Assembly: GCA_022827835.1 (NCBI GenBank)
Contig: JAJEIO010000029.1
Location: 248,001 to 312,000, forward strand
Source: Candidatus Latescibacterota bacterium
GTDB taxonomy: Bacteria > Latescibacterota > UBA2968 > UBA8231
Direction: 5' to 3'
DNA length: 64,000 nt
Position numbers and translations under genes: made by a program
Shown: piece by piece, positions 42,752-51,205 of the stretch
Layout: each line of letters opens with the position of its first letter
Position numbering within the stretch: position 1 is the first letter of the stretch
Notes under the pieces: generated by a model
Database searches by the model: none
Seen by the model: only the letters and a program-made list of their open reading frames with translations
Told to the model about the DNA's origin: nothing

Positions 42752-43931
42752 TCCCGACATACAGAGACTCGTCGACGATGGGTACGAAGTAGAAATACGG
42801 GCAGGATATCTCGTCCTGCGCCGTATTCCTTACGTGTCAAGCCGGTGCGAGGTACGATACGGAGAGTTAGTCACCCCCATTACAATTAATGGGCATGAAG
42901 TGGGGCCTCCACAAGATCACACAGTGTATTTTCGTGGCGAATACCCATGCGATGAAGTTGGAAGTCAGATTGAAGCTATTAGGAATAGTAGTAATCGCAT
43001 AGAATTAGCGGATGGCTTGTGGGTAGATCACTATTTTTCCGCAAAGCCTTACGGACGAGACTACAGGGACTTTCACGACAAGATGACCCACTATGCTCAG
43101 ATTTTGGGTCGATATGCTCGGAAGATAGATCCGGGAGCAACAGCACGGTCTGGTCTGCTCACGTTGGCAGAAGATCCCAATGATCCTTTTGTGTACATGG
43201 AAACAGCGTCAAGTCGATCCGGAATAACGAGAATGAATGAGATGCTTGCAAAGGACAAAATCGGGATCGTTGGGCTAGGAGGTACCGGATCATATATTAT
43301 GGACTATGTAAGCAAAACACGAGTAGCGGAGATTCATCTGTTCGATGGCGACCAATTTCAGCAACACAATGCATTTCGTGCGCCTGGAGCGGCGACCACG
43401 GAAGAAATTTCCGATAAACGGAACAAGGCGGAATTTTATGCAGTAAAATACAGTGTAATGAGAAAGGGAATTGTCGCGCATCCAAAGCATATACAGCAAA
43501 ACGATATAGACAAGCTAGTATGTTTGGACTTTGTTTTTGTATCAATAGATGACAATTCAACAAAGCAGTGGTTGTTGCCCTTACTAGAGGAGAGGGAGGT
43601 TCCTTTCATTGATGTAGGAATGGGAATTGAGAAGACTGATGAGAAGCTCCTGGGTATTATACGTACGAGCCTAAGTACACCGACAAACGGGCTTTATGCT
43701 CCCCAAAAGAAAAAAACATACGCTGACTTAGGTCAGCATGATGTCGGAGAGTACGAGCGGAATGTACAAATTGTCGAGCTAAACGCTTTAAATGCTGCTC
43801 TTGCTGTTATAAAATGGAAGAAATGGAGAGGCTTGTATCTTGATCTAGAAGGAGAGATACAAAGTACCTATACGCTGGATGGCAATCATTTGGTGAACAG
43901 TGGTGAAAAGGCAATCGCTCCGATATCATGA
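42726..43931 (+). CDS. ThiF/E1-like adenylyltransferase with N-terminal DUF6791-type domain
   Basis: A 401-residue protein. The N-terminal ~160 residues (with HTVYFRGEYPCDEVG around C75) resemble the DUF6791 domain found before prokaryotic ThiF proteins. The adenylation fold follows: glycine loop GIVGLGGTGSY at 180-190, acidic-aromatic loop LFDGDQFQQHNAFR (D207, D209, N215, R218) and SIDDNS at 273-278. These are the ATP-binding residues of E1/MoeB/ThiF enzymes. The only cysteines are C41, C75 and C266, so the usual catalytic Cys in the loop after residue 300 is absent; C75 in the N-terminal domain is the best candidate for thioester chemistry. Its stop overlaps the DUF6527 start by 4 bp. Confidence 0.8.
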   Translation: MLRELISRNPDIQRLVDDGYEVEIRAGYLVLRRIPYVSSRCEVRYGELVTPITINGHEVGPPQDHTVYFRGEYPCDEVGSQIEAIRNSSNRIELADGLWVDHYFSAKPYGRDYRDFHDKMTHYAQILGRYARKIDPGATARSGLLTLAEDPNDPFVYMETASSRSGITRMNEMLAKDKIGIVGLGGTGSYIMDYVSKTRVAEIHLFDGDQFQQHNAFRAPGAATTEEISDKRNKAEFYAVKYSVMRKGIVAHPKHIQQNDIDKLVCLDFVFVSIDDNSTKQWLLPLLEEREVPFIDVGMGIEKTDEKLLGIIRTSLSTPTNGLYAPQKKKTYADLGQHDVGEYERNVQIVELNALNAALAVIKWKKWRGLYLDLEGEIQSTYTLDGNHLVNSGEKAIAPIS

Positions 43932-44359
43932 ACATGCGTCATGAATTTGTTGAGTACATACCGGAGGAGATGAGTGAAGGGATCTTGTATATCTCAATTC
44001 CGTATGGGACCGTGGTTCACAAGTGTGCATGTGGGTGCGGAGAAGAAGTCGTGACACCTTTAGGTCCTGCAGAGTGGAAGTTTACATACAATGGTAAAAC
44101 GATATCTCTGCATCCGTCGATAGGCAACTGGAGTTTTGCTTGTAGATCACACTACTGGATAAGCGAGAGTGAAGTCCAGTGGGCCAGAGCATTCTCAATG
44201 GAAGAGGTATTGGAAGCCCGGAAGAAGACGAAACAGCTCCGAAAGCGGATGTACGGTCCGGTCTCGGAAGCGAAGAGAGATACTACACAGGAGACGACGA
44301 GGAAAAATCGTTTCGTTGCAATGTTGGTAAAGTTGTGGAAAAGAATGTGGAAGAGGTAG
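43928..44359 (+). CDS. DUF6527 family protein of the ubiquitin-like operon
   Basis: A 143-residue protein. The core (residues 5-80) matches DUF6527: VVHKCACGCGEEVVTPLGP with C33, C35 and C37, then SLHPSIGNWSFACRSHYWI with C72 and H75. These five residues form a likely zinc site, or one Cys may be catalytic. The C-terminal third (from about residue 90) is very basic. DUF6527 genes are regular partners of multiubiquitin and ThiF genes, so it may serve as an E2-like or substrate-handling component; this is inference from neighbourhood. It is coupled to the E1 gene by an ATGA overlap. Confidence 0.75.
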   Translation: MNMRHEFVEYIPEEMSEGILYISIPYGTVVHKCACGCGEEVVTPLGPAEWKFTYNGKTISLHPSIGNWSFACRSHYWISESEVQWARAFSMEEVLEARKKTKQLRKRMYGPVSEAKRDTTQETTRKNRFVAMLVKLWKRMWKR

Positions 44360-44391
44360 TTGAGTAGCTGCCGGGTAGTCAGGAGCTATAA

Positions 44392-44913
44392 ATGGACGAA
44401 ATAGATCAGACAGAGGCGGATTTGGTGTCGGACTCTACAGACGAGTTGTGTGAAGCGATCATCATCGCACGGGATCGGTTACGCGAGCACGAAGAATATA
44501 TAGGGGAAAGGGAGACACGGACCCGTGTACTAATTATTGACGAGATTCTTAAGGGACTAGGCTGGGACGTTACAGATCCAAGGCTAGTTAAGATGGAACT
44601 TGAAAACAACGGTAGCGAATTTGATTACGTTCTAATTGGAGAAGGAGGAGAATACCTCGGGGTGGTGGAGGCCAAGCGGTCAAAGGATGGGTTAAGAGAT
44701 CCTTATCGCAGACAAGCCTCGGGATATGCAGTCGAATTAGGTGTAAGATTTGTAATCTTGACGAATGGATGGCGCTGGGAAGCATGGAAGGTGGACCAGG
44801 CAATAGCTCGAAAGAACGCTATGATTGTAGAGACAAACATCACTACTGGCGATACTACAAAGATCGCCAGTGATATGATGAGTATTCATCGTCGGTGTCT
44901 ATTAGCAGAGTAA
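44392..44913 (+). CDS. Small PD-(D/E)XK nuclease, HsdR N-terminal-like
   Basis: A 173-residue protein that resembles only the N-terminal nuclease domain of type I restriction subunit R. Motifs: E41-T-R-T-R, LKGLGWDVTDP, D78 (EFDYVL), E93-A-K95 (GVVEAK) and Q108 followed four residues later by Y112 (QASGYA). These form an intact D-ExK-Q active site, so a DNA-cleaving activity is plausible. There is no helicase domain. It lies 32 bp after DUF6527 on the same strand with similar base composition, and is probably the effector of the same operon. A related but longer protein is encoded at 61602-62582. Confidence 0.75.
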   Translation: MDEIDQTEADLVSDSTDELCEAIIIARDRLREHEEYIGERETRTRVLIIDEILKGLGWDVTDPRLVKMELENNGSEFDYVLIGEGGEYLGVVEAKRSKDGLRDPYRRQASGYAVELGVRFVILTNGWRWEAWKVDQAIARKNAMIVETNITTGDTTKIASDMMSIHRRCLLAE

Positions 44914-44940
44914 AGTTAGTGGCTACTTTGATATACTTGT

Positions 44941-45132
44941 TCATCCGATTTCCAACACAGCAGCCCCTCGCACACAAGGGATGTGGCCGCCTGTGAGTTC
45001 GCCATAAATATCTCTCAGGTTTTCTCGCAGTTCTTCTTGGGTTTCGCCTTGGGTCCAATAGTCGGGGTAGCGCTCTAGATAGCCAAGCCACATATCGCCA
45101 TCCTGCCAGTAGATGTATTTTTGATAATCCAT
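44941..45132 (-). CDS. HicB-like antitoxin, solitary
   Basis: A 63-residue protein of the HicB partial RNase H fold: YIYWQDGDMWLGYLERYPDYWTQGETQEELRENL. This is the antitoxin part of HicAB, without an extra DNA-binding domain. A HicA toxin gene (about 60 codons, usually adjacent) is not found on either side: only 42 bp separate it from the ligase gene and 27 bp from the nuclease gene. It may be an orphan or may regulate a distant partner. Confidence 0.7.
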   Translation of the reverse strand: MDYQKYIYWQDGDMWLGYLERYPDYWTQGETQEELRENLRDIYGELTGGHIPCVRGAAVLEIG

Positions 45133-45174
45133 TGCGTACCTCTCTCGATATGATCTTATCGCAGAACTTACACC

Positions 45175-46251
45175 TCAGTACACCCCCACCACCACCGACT
45201 CCTGCAGCTCCGTCAGCAGCCGCAAATCTTTAACCCCATCCCAAGGATAGGCGTCGATAGGCGCAGCACGCTCAGCCTCGTCGCGCTCAAGAAATCGGGG
45301 CATGAAAAATTCCTTGGTCAGGGTGGTGAGCATGACTTGGCCGGTCTCGCCGTAGCCGACCTTGCGCGAGGGATTTTTGGGATCAACCAGCTCGATGACG
45401 GCGCGTGGTTGCGGCGGGTAGTAGGTGATGGCGTATTCGTCGGCTGGGTCAAAGGGCTTGGGACAGGCCAGGCCCATTAGGGTATTGCCGTACGTGGGGA
45501 CAAAGGCGAGGCCGGGCACCAACTCCTCGCGGGCGAAGCGGTGGAACTGGGCGTTCATTTCCGTGCCGCCGCAGAAGATGCCCTTAATGCCGAGCTTGGG
45601 CAGGGAGACTTTTTCGCAGAGGGCTTCGAGGAGGCGGGGCGTGGTGAAGACGCACTGCACGTTGTCGTGGGCCTTGAGGATTTTGAGCGCCTGCTCGATG
45701 ACGTGGGCTTTGTAGGCTTCCAAGTCGCGCATCTTGCCGGCGCGGATGAGTTCGTTGACCCAGCGCGGGTCGAGATCCACCATAAAGCACAAGCCGCCGC
45801 GAAGCTGAGCAAGATACTCGATGGCCAAGCGCAGGCGGCGCGGCCCCGAAGGCCCCAACATCAGCCAGTCGGCTCCCTTGGGAAAACCCTCCTCGGACAG
45901 GCTCTCGCTGTAGAGCGCGTAGTCGGTGTGGAAGTCTCGGATGTTGATGCGGTATTTGGGCAAGCCGGTCGAGCCACCAGTCTCGAAGACGTAGATCGGC
46001 TCGGCGGCATAGGCTTTGGGCACCCACTGGCGCACTGGGCCGCCGCGCAGCCACTCGTCCTCAAAGTGGCCGAGCAGGGCCAAGTCGTCGTAGGAGTGGA
46101 TTTGCTCACGCGGGTCGAAGTCGAGTTGTTGCGCGTAGGAGAGCCAGAACGGGCAGCCGGTCTCGGGGCTGAAGTGCCACTCGACGATGGCGCGGACGTG
46201 AGCGTCGAGGTCGTCGCGGGCTGCGGCGATTTTGTCTGGTGAGATGCTCAT
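45175..46251 (-). CDS. AMP-forming acyl-protein synthetase/LuxE- or PaaK-like enzyme, short
   Basis: The start is ATG 46251 (MSISPDKIAAARDDL), overlapping the upstream propeller stop by 4 bp; the upstream open frame is noise. The 358-residue protein has the ATP loop VFETGGSTGLPKYRI, the central GIFCGGTEMNAQFH and PTYGNTLMGLACP, and ends soon after GYGETGQVMLTTLTKEFFMP. It lacks the C-terminal lid domain of full-length PaaK (about 430 residues), so it is closer to LuxE-like acyl-activating proteins. The substrate is unknown. It repeats the propeller-plus-ligase arrangement of the large operon. Confidence 0.75.
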   Translation of the reverse strand: MSISPDKIAAARDDLDAHVRAIVEWHFSPETGCPFWLSYAQQLDFDPREQIHSYDDLALLGHFEDEWLRGGPVRQWVPKAYAAEPIYVFETGGSTGLPKYRINIRDFHTDYALYSESLSEEGFPKGADWLMLGPSGPRRLRLAIEYLAQLRGGLCFMVDLDPRWVNELIRAGKMRDLEAYKAHVIEQALKILKAHDNVQCVFTTPRLLEALCEKVSLPKLGIKGIFCGGTEMNAQFHRFAREELVPGLAFVPTYGNTLMGLACPKPFDPADEYAITYYPPQPRAVIELVDPKNPSRKVGYGETGQVMLTTLTKEFFMPRFLERDEAERAAPIDAYPWDGVKDLRLLTELQESVVVGVY

Positions 46252-47669
46252 TGGCTTTCTTCCGCGATGGCGAAGAGGGTGTTGCGCGAGGCGATGTAGA
46301 GGACGCCGTCGCGGGCGACTGGAGTGGTGTACACGGCGCTGCCCAGATTGGTCTCGTGGAGTAATTCGAGCGTTTTGCTGGCCTTGAGCACATCGACGTC
46401 GCCGTCCTCGTCGCCGATATAGACCTTGCCGTCGGCGACAAAGGGCGAGCCCCAGATTGCGGCGAAGGTGTCGTGGGTCCAGTGGTGGGTGCCGGTTTTG
46501 GCGTCGAGGCAATAGACGAAGCCGCTCAGGTCAGCGGCGTAGAGCAGGCCGTCGGCAATGGCGACAGTGGAGATGGTGCGGTTGTAGTTTTTGTCGCCGA
46601 AGTGCCAGATTGCGCCCGTCTCGGTGATGTCGCCGGTGCCGCTGGCGTCAATGGCCCACAGGTGGCCCTCGCCTTCGCCGTGCTCGGGGTCTTGGCCGAC
46701 ACCGAGATAGACTATGCCGTCGTGGAAGACGGGCGTGGAGACGAGGTTGTTGCGGGTGCCGCGGCCGCCCAATTCCCACACTGAGTCTTTGGGGTTGCAG
46801 TCGAATTTCCAGATGAGTTCGCCGGTGTCGGGGGCGAGGGCATAGACCCAGCCGTCGCCGCCGGGGAAGATCACCTGCTTGCGGCCACCGGCCTCGCCGT
46901 AAGCGGGGTTGGCCCACTGGCCGTGCAGAATCTGGTCGCCGGGCAGGTCGCTGTCCCAGAGGAGGTCGCCGGTCTGCAGGTCGAGGGCGATGAAGCTGGG
47001 GGCAAAGGGGGCCGGGATGTGGATGTGGCCCTCATCGACGCCGTTGCTGGTTAGGGCGAAGAGGCGGCCGTCCACACCTATGGGCGAGCTGGTGGCGAGG
47101 TTGTGGGGGAATACGTCCAACTCGGCGATCATGTCGAATTTCCAGATCAGATCCGCGTTGGTGGGCGCAGTGGCGGTCTCGTCGGCGATGGGGCCGTCGT
47201 TCTCGCCGTCGCGGAAGCCCTCGGTGTCGAGGCAGACTACTTCGGCGCGGTTGGAGACGTAGTAGAGGCGGTCGCCTTCGACATAAGGGGTGGAGCAGAC
47301 GCCCTGCTGCGGCCAGTCGTTGACGCGGCCGGCCGGTAGCTTGGGATGGGCGATTTGCCAGAGGAAGGTGCCGTCCTCTAAGGAGAAGGCCATCACCACG
47401 CCGCGGTCGCCTTTGTGGTTGGGATCGCGCTCGGCCTGGTTGTTGGTGCCGACGAAAATTTTGTCGCCGGCGATCAGGGGCCCGGCGTAGGTCTGCGAGC
47501 CGAGCGTGGCGCTCCATTTGACGTTTGTGCCGGTCTCGACGTCCCAAGTGGTGGGCAGGTTTTGCTCGTCCGAGACTTGGTTGCGCCCCGGCGAGCCGCC
47601 CCACATGGCGGTTTGGGCACTGGCGGAGGCGGCTAGGGCGAGGATGAGACTGCAAATAGTTAGAGTCAT
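46248..47669 (-). CDS. Secreted PQQ-like beta-propeller
   Basis: The start is ATG 47669, which shares its A with the stop codon of the upstream gene (TAATG); a TTG two codons earlier is less likely. The 473-residue product has a signal peptide (LTICSLILALAASASAQ) and the opening MWGGSPGRNQVSDEQNLPT of eukaryote-like quinoprotein-related propellers. Blade motifs include FSLEDGTFLWQ, LDLQTGDLLWDS, LAPDTGELIWKF and LDAKTGTHHWTHD. It is placed between another propeller and an AMP-forming ligase in a three-gene coupled operon. Confidence 0.85.
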   Translation of the reverse strand: MTLTICSLILALAASASAQTAMWGGSPGRNQVSDEQNLPTTWDVETGTNVKWSATLGSQTYAGPLIAGDKIFVGTNNQAERDPNHKGDRGVVMAFSLEDGTFLWQIAHPKLPAGRVNDWPQQGVCSTPYVEGDRLYYVSNRAEVVCLDTEGFRDGENDGPIADETATAPTNADLIWKFDMIAELDVFPHNLATSSPIGVDGRLFALTSNGVDEGHIHIPAPFAPSFIALDLQTGDLLWDSDLPGDQILHGQWANPAYGEAGGRKQVIFPGGDGWVYALAPDTGELIWKFDCNPKDSVWELGGRGTRNNLVSTPVFHDGIVYLGVGQDPEHGEGEGHLWAIDASGTGDITETGAIWHFGDKNYNRTISTVAIADGLLYAADLSGFVYCLDAKTGTHHWTHDTFAAIWGSPFVADGKVYIGDEDGDVDVLKASKTLELLHETNLGSAVYTTPVARDGVLYIASRNTLFAIAEESQ

Positions 47670-49810
47670 TACCAAACTTTCAGGTTGTCGTAGTAGATTT
47701 CAGCGGGAGAATAGCCGTAGATGCCGGGGCTGCCGCTGCGGTTGGGCAGGGGATCGACTGCTTGGATGCTCCACGTGGCTGGCTCTGGCTCGTCGCGGGG
47801 CCAGACTTTGCCGCGGATATGGGCTGTGTCGCCTTCGATTTCCACCTGCATCTTCATGGTGTACCAAACGCCGGTTTCCCAGGTGAAGGGCACGGTTTTG
47901 GCCATGCGTAGTTCGGCGGCCCAAGTGCGGATCTGCAACTGTTGATGATAGCCCATCATGTCGAGGGTGTAGCGATTTGCGATCAGGCCCATGTCGGGGA
48001 CGGCGCGGCGCTTTTTGGTGCCGAGCAGGTCGGCTTGGATGGTGTAGCCGGTCATGGCGGGTGCGCCGATATAGGTGTTGGCGCGGTGCAGGCCGCGGGC
48101 CGCGGGCGGTTTGACCAGCACCTTGTTGCCTGCCATTTCGCGCACCTTGAATTTGGTGCCTGTGCCGACCCAAGCTGGTGAGGCGTCAATGGTGAAACCC
48201 TCGAAGTCTTCGCTGTAGGTCGGCGGCGGGAGTACGGCGATGCGCGCCTCGGTGGTCAATTCGCCAGCACTGGCGACGATTTTGCCGCCGCTGGGTGCGT
48301 CCGCGAGGACGAGCGTATTGCCGTCGAGTTGGCCGACTGGACCGGTGAGTGTCCATGCGGTTTCGACCGGGCCGATGAGGCGACCGTGTGCGTCGAAGGC
48401 TTGGGCGCGGAACGATACGCTGGCCCCAGGTTGGGCTGCTACTTCGGCGGGGATGATTTGCAGGTGCGTCGGTGTTGCGTCTGGGGCAGCTTGCTCGCGT
48501 GGGTAGTTGGCTGCGGTCGCGGAGACTTTGAACTGCGCGGCTGGGTCGCCGAGGCAGTAAACGCCCGCTTCGGTGGAAAGGTAGATGCGACCGTAGGCTA
48601 CGGCGGGCGAGCCGAATAGTTCGGCTGGGCGTCCGTCGGGCATTGCAATCTCGGCGAGGTCGAGCGTCTCGGCCGCGTCGGAGCCAGGGGCGACGATGGC
48701 AAAGCGGCCGTTGACTTCTGGCGCGTAGAGTCGGCCGTCGGCCAGCACGGGCGATCCCTTGCCAACGGTGCCGATGTTGTGGATCCAGTGGACTTGGCCC
48801 GTCTCGGCGTCGAGCGCGTGGATGTTGGCCGAGTTGTCGGTGATGTACAAGCGGCCATCGTAGAAGACCGGGCTGGTGTAGCCGGCGAAGACGCCGTCGT
48901 AGCGCCAGACCTCGTTGCCGGTGGCGTCGATGCAGACGACGCGGCCGAGGGCCGTGTTGTCGAGGTTTTCCTCGCCGTGGGCTGCGTACACTTTGTCGCC
49001 AGCGACGACGACCGAAGAGTTGATGCCGCGCCGACTGAGCTCAAAGCCCCATACGCTTTCACCAGTGCGGATTTTTATGGCATAGATGGAGCCGTCGGCA
49101 TTGCCGCCGATGAGCAGGCGGACGCCGTTGATGGTGGCGACGACGGGCACGGAGTAGGTGGTGTCGAGCGGCCGGCCCCCCGGCGTGGCGATCCAGACGA
49201 CTTCGCCGCTGCGTTTGTCAAAGGCGAAGTAGCGGTGGCGGCCCGGCGTGTGACTGCCCCAATTGGAACTGAGATAGCTGATGATGACGAGGTCTTCATC
49301 GACGACGGGCGTGTGGACGCGGCCGCCATAGCCGGAGATGCGCCCGAATTCCTCGGTCAGCGACCGCGACCATACTACTTTGCCGTCGTGGTCGAAGCAA
49401 AGGAATAGTCCACTGACGGTATGGGCATAGATGTAGCCGGTCTCTGGATCGCCGGCGAGGCTGGCCCAGCCGACGCGGTTGAAGGGGATGGTGGTGTGGA
49501 AGATGTTGTAGGCGTGTTCCCAGAGCAGGGTGCCGTCTTGGGCGTCAAAGGCGGCGACGACGCCCTTATGTTCGATACCTTCACCGCGGCGACCGATGAC
49601 AAAGACTCGTCCGTCGAGGACGATAGGGGTCGAGCGGCCGGTGAAGTCGGCGTGCCAGATAGGCGACCAGGATGCGACGAGGTCGGTCTCTTGGGAGACG
49701 CCGTTTTGCGCTGGGCCGCGCCAAGAGGGCCAGTCGGCTGAATAGGCGCTGGAAGCGGCGAGTAGGAGGCCGAGAAAGGCGCAGGGAAGTTGTAGGCGGA
49801 GGTTGGACAC
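47669..49810 (-). CDS. Secreted PQQ-like beta-propeller with C-terminal Ig-like and LamG-like domains
   Basis: The start chosen is GTG 49810, with AAGGA seven bases upstream and a signal peptide (LPCAFLGLLLAASSAYS); an ATG further out at 49873 leads to an unlikely N-terminus. The 713-residue protein begins with a propeller (DWPSWRGPAQNGVSQETDL, blades such as FDAQDGTLLWE, LDAETGQVHWIHN). A short beta-sandwich follows at about 440-515 (PAEVAAQPGASVSFRAQAFD). A concanavalin-like domain (about 530-713) ends in EIYYDNLKVW, similar to DUF1080/LamG-type sugar-binding or hydrolase-associated domains. It is the first gene of the operon 49810-45175. Confidence 0.8.
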   Translation of the reverse strand: MSNLRLQLPCAFLGLLLAASSAYSADWPSWRGPAQNGVSQETDLVASWSPIWHADFTGRSTPIVLDGRVFVIGRRGEGIEHKGVVAAFDAQDGTLLWEHAYNIFHTTIPFNRVGWASLAGDPETGYIYAHTVSGLFLCFDHDGKVVWSRSLTEEFGRISGYGGRVHTPVVDEDLVIISYLSSNWGSHTPGRHRYFAFDKRSGEVVWIATPGGRPLDTTYSVPVVATINGVRLLIGGNADGSIYAIKIRTGESVWGFELSRRGINSSVVVAGDKVYAAHGEENLDNTALGRVVCIDATGNEVWRYDGVFAGYTSPVFYDGRLYITDNSANIHALDAETGQVHWIHNIGTVGKGSPVLADGRLYAPEVNGRFAIVAPGSDAAETLDLAEIAMPDGRPAELFGSPAVAYGRIYLSTEAGVYCLGDPAAQFKVSATAANYPREQAAPDATPTHLQIIPAEVAAQPGASVSFRAQAFDAHGRLIGPVETAWTLTGPVGQLDGNTLVLADAPSGGKIVASAGELTTEARIAVLPPPTYSEDFEGFTIDASPAWVGTGTKFKVREMAGNKVLVKPPAARGLHRANTYIGAPAMTGYTIQADLLGTKKRRAVPDMGLIANRYTLDMMGYHQQLQIRTWAAELRMAKTVPFTWETGVWYTMKMQVEIEGDTAHIRGKVWPRDEPEPATWSIQAVDPLPNRSGSPGIYGYSPAEIYYDNLKVW

Positions 49811-49935
49811 GGTTAGTCCTTGGTAGGGAGGGAGCAGGGGTTGAACATTTAAGTACATAAAGAGTGTGGCCAATTCTTGTCAATCGGCGGCTTGATGTGC
49901 AATTTGTCCAAGTCCATTCACAATCGGGAGGAGCT
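49811..49935. promoter_or_regulatory. Divergent promoter region
   Basis: This 125-bp stretch separates two divergent operons (propeller/ligase on the - strand, DUF362 onward on the + strand), so both promoters should lie here. Strong ribosome-binding sites are present at each end (AAGGA before 49810; GGGAGGAG before 49936). I see no clear operator. Confidence 0.45.
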
Positions 49936-51147
49936 ATGAGCAATCAGAAAGAGTACACCGTCCGCGCGACCCACTGTAGCCATCAAGCGTCGCTCGACGA
50001 AATTTACGACAGATTGGTGGCAATCACCGCGCCGTTGAGCCGGTCGTGGGCCAAGATCGAAAAGGCGCGGCGGATCGGCATCAAGATCAATATGCAGATG
50101 CGCACCAATAATATCCGCCGGATCGGCGGGCGGCGGCAGGAGCTGGTAGATGACGATGTGATGCGGGCGGTGCTGCGGCTTTTGCGGGAGCGTAGCGACG
50201 CGGAGATTTTCGCGCTCGACACCAGTGCTGCGCCGCCAGGTGAGCGTCCGGGCGAGGATTTCAATGCTAGGCCAATCTTGGAGGAATTTGGCGTTGGATA
50301 CGTCGAGGCCGGCGACCCGCCCTTTGAGCGTTACAAAGTGCCCGGCGGTGGGATCATGTTTTCCGAGTACCAGCTTTCTGCCGCCTTGGGCGAGGCCGAC
50401 GCCTTCGTCTCGCTCGCCAAGATGAAAAACCACGGTTTTATGGGCATTACCCTGTGCCTGAAAAACCTCTTCGGCTTGCCGCCGATCCCGCCGCACGGTC
50501 GCTTGCGCACGTACTTTCACCACGTTATCCGCCTCTCGTATGTCCTGCCCGATTTGGGGCTGATTGCCCAGCCTTGCCTCAACATCATCGACGGGCTGAC
50601 CGGTCAGGCGCGCATGGAGTGGGGCGGCGAGGGCCGGATTGCCGACTGTTTGGTCGCTGGCGATCACGTTATTGCCACTGACGCCTGCGGCTCGTACCTG
50701 ATGGGCACCGATCCCCGGCTCGATTGGCCGACGCCACCTTTCCGCCGCGACCGTAGCCCGGTGGCAGTGGCGGCCGAGCACGGCTTTGGGACGGTGGACT
50801 TGGACGAGATCGACTTTGCCATGGAAGGACTGACGCCGCCGGTGGCCGAGTTCGACTCGGCAGAAGCTGATCCGCCGGAGCAGATCGCGCGGCTGCGGCA
50901 GACGGCCAGCGAGCAAGCGCTTTTTTACCGCGACAACCAAGAGCGGATTTTGGAAGCTCACGCTGACAAGTACGTCTTTTTGCAAGACGGTGAGGTGATT
51001 TGGAGTGGGCTCAAGCCCGAGAAAGCGGGAGCCGTGCAGAACGTCGCCGCAGGCAAGAAGGATCAGGCGGTTTGGCTCAAGCTAGCCGATCCAGCAGAGC
51101 GCGAGGGCGAGCGGATGGAGGTGTACGAGAAGATATTGGCGGCTTGA
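49936..51147 (+). CDS. DUF362 family protein
   Basis: The start is ATG 49936 behind GGGAGGAG. The 403-residue protein has the DUF362 hallmarks: GIKINMQM near the start, the central SLAKMKNHGFMGITLCLKN with FGLPPIPPHGR, and INIIDGLTGQARMEWGG with VIATDACGSYLMG. There is no Cys-rich ferredoxin domain, unlike some members. The family occurs in uncultured and anaerobic bacteria with no agreed enzymatic function; the conserved Lys, His and Asp residues suggest an enzyme. It opens a + strand run that ends in sugar-acid catabolic genes. Confidence 0.8.
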   Translation: MSNQKEYTVRATHCSHQASLDEIYDRLVAITAPLSRSWAKIEKARRIGIKINMQMRTNNIRRIGGRRQELVDDDVMRAVLRLLRERSDAEIFALDTSAAPPGERPGEDFNARPILEEFGVGYVEAGDPPFERYKVPGGGIMFSEYQLSAALGEADAFVSLAKMKNHGFMGITLCLKNLFGLPPIPPHGRLRTYFHHVIRLSYVLPDLGLIAQPCLNIIDGLTGQARMEWGGEGRIADCLVAGDHVIATDACGSYLMGTDPRLDWPTPPFRRDRSPVAVAAEHGFGTVDLDEIDFAMEGLTPPVAEFDSAEADPPEQIARLRQTASEQALFYRDNQERILEAHADKYVFLQDGEVIWSGLKPEKAGAVQNVAAGKKDQAVWLKLADPAEREGERMEVYEKILAA

Positions 51148-51205
51148 AGGGACGGGTAGTCCTTCATACGCCGCTTAATGACCACCCAACTAGGAGCCAC
51201 TATCC

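Noticed and set aside
49918..50985. A 355-codon frame opposite the DUF362 gene
   Set aside because: It is antisense to a well-supported gene and shows no family features.
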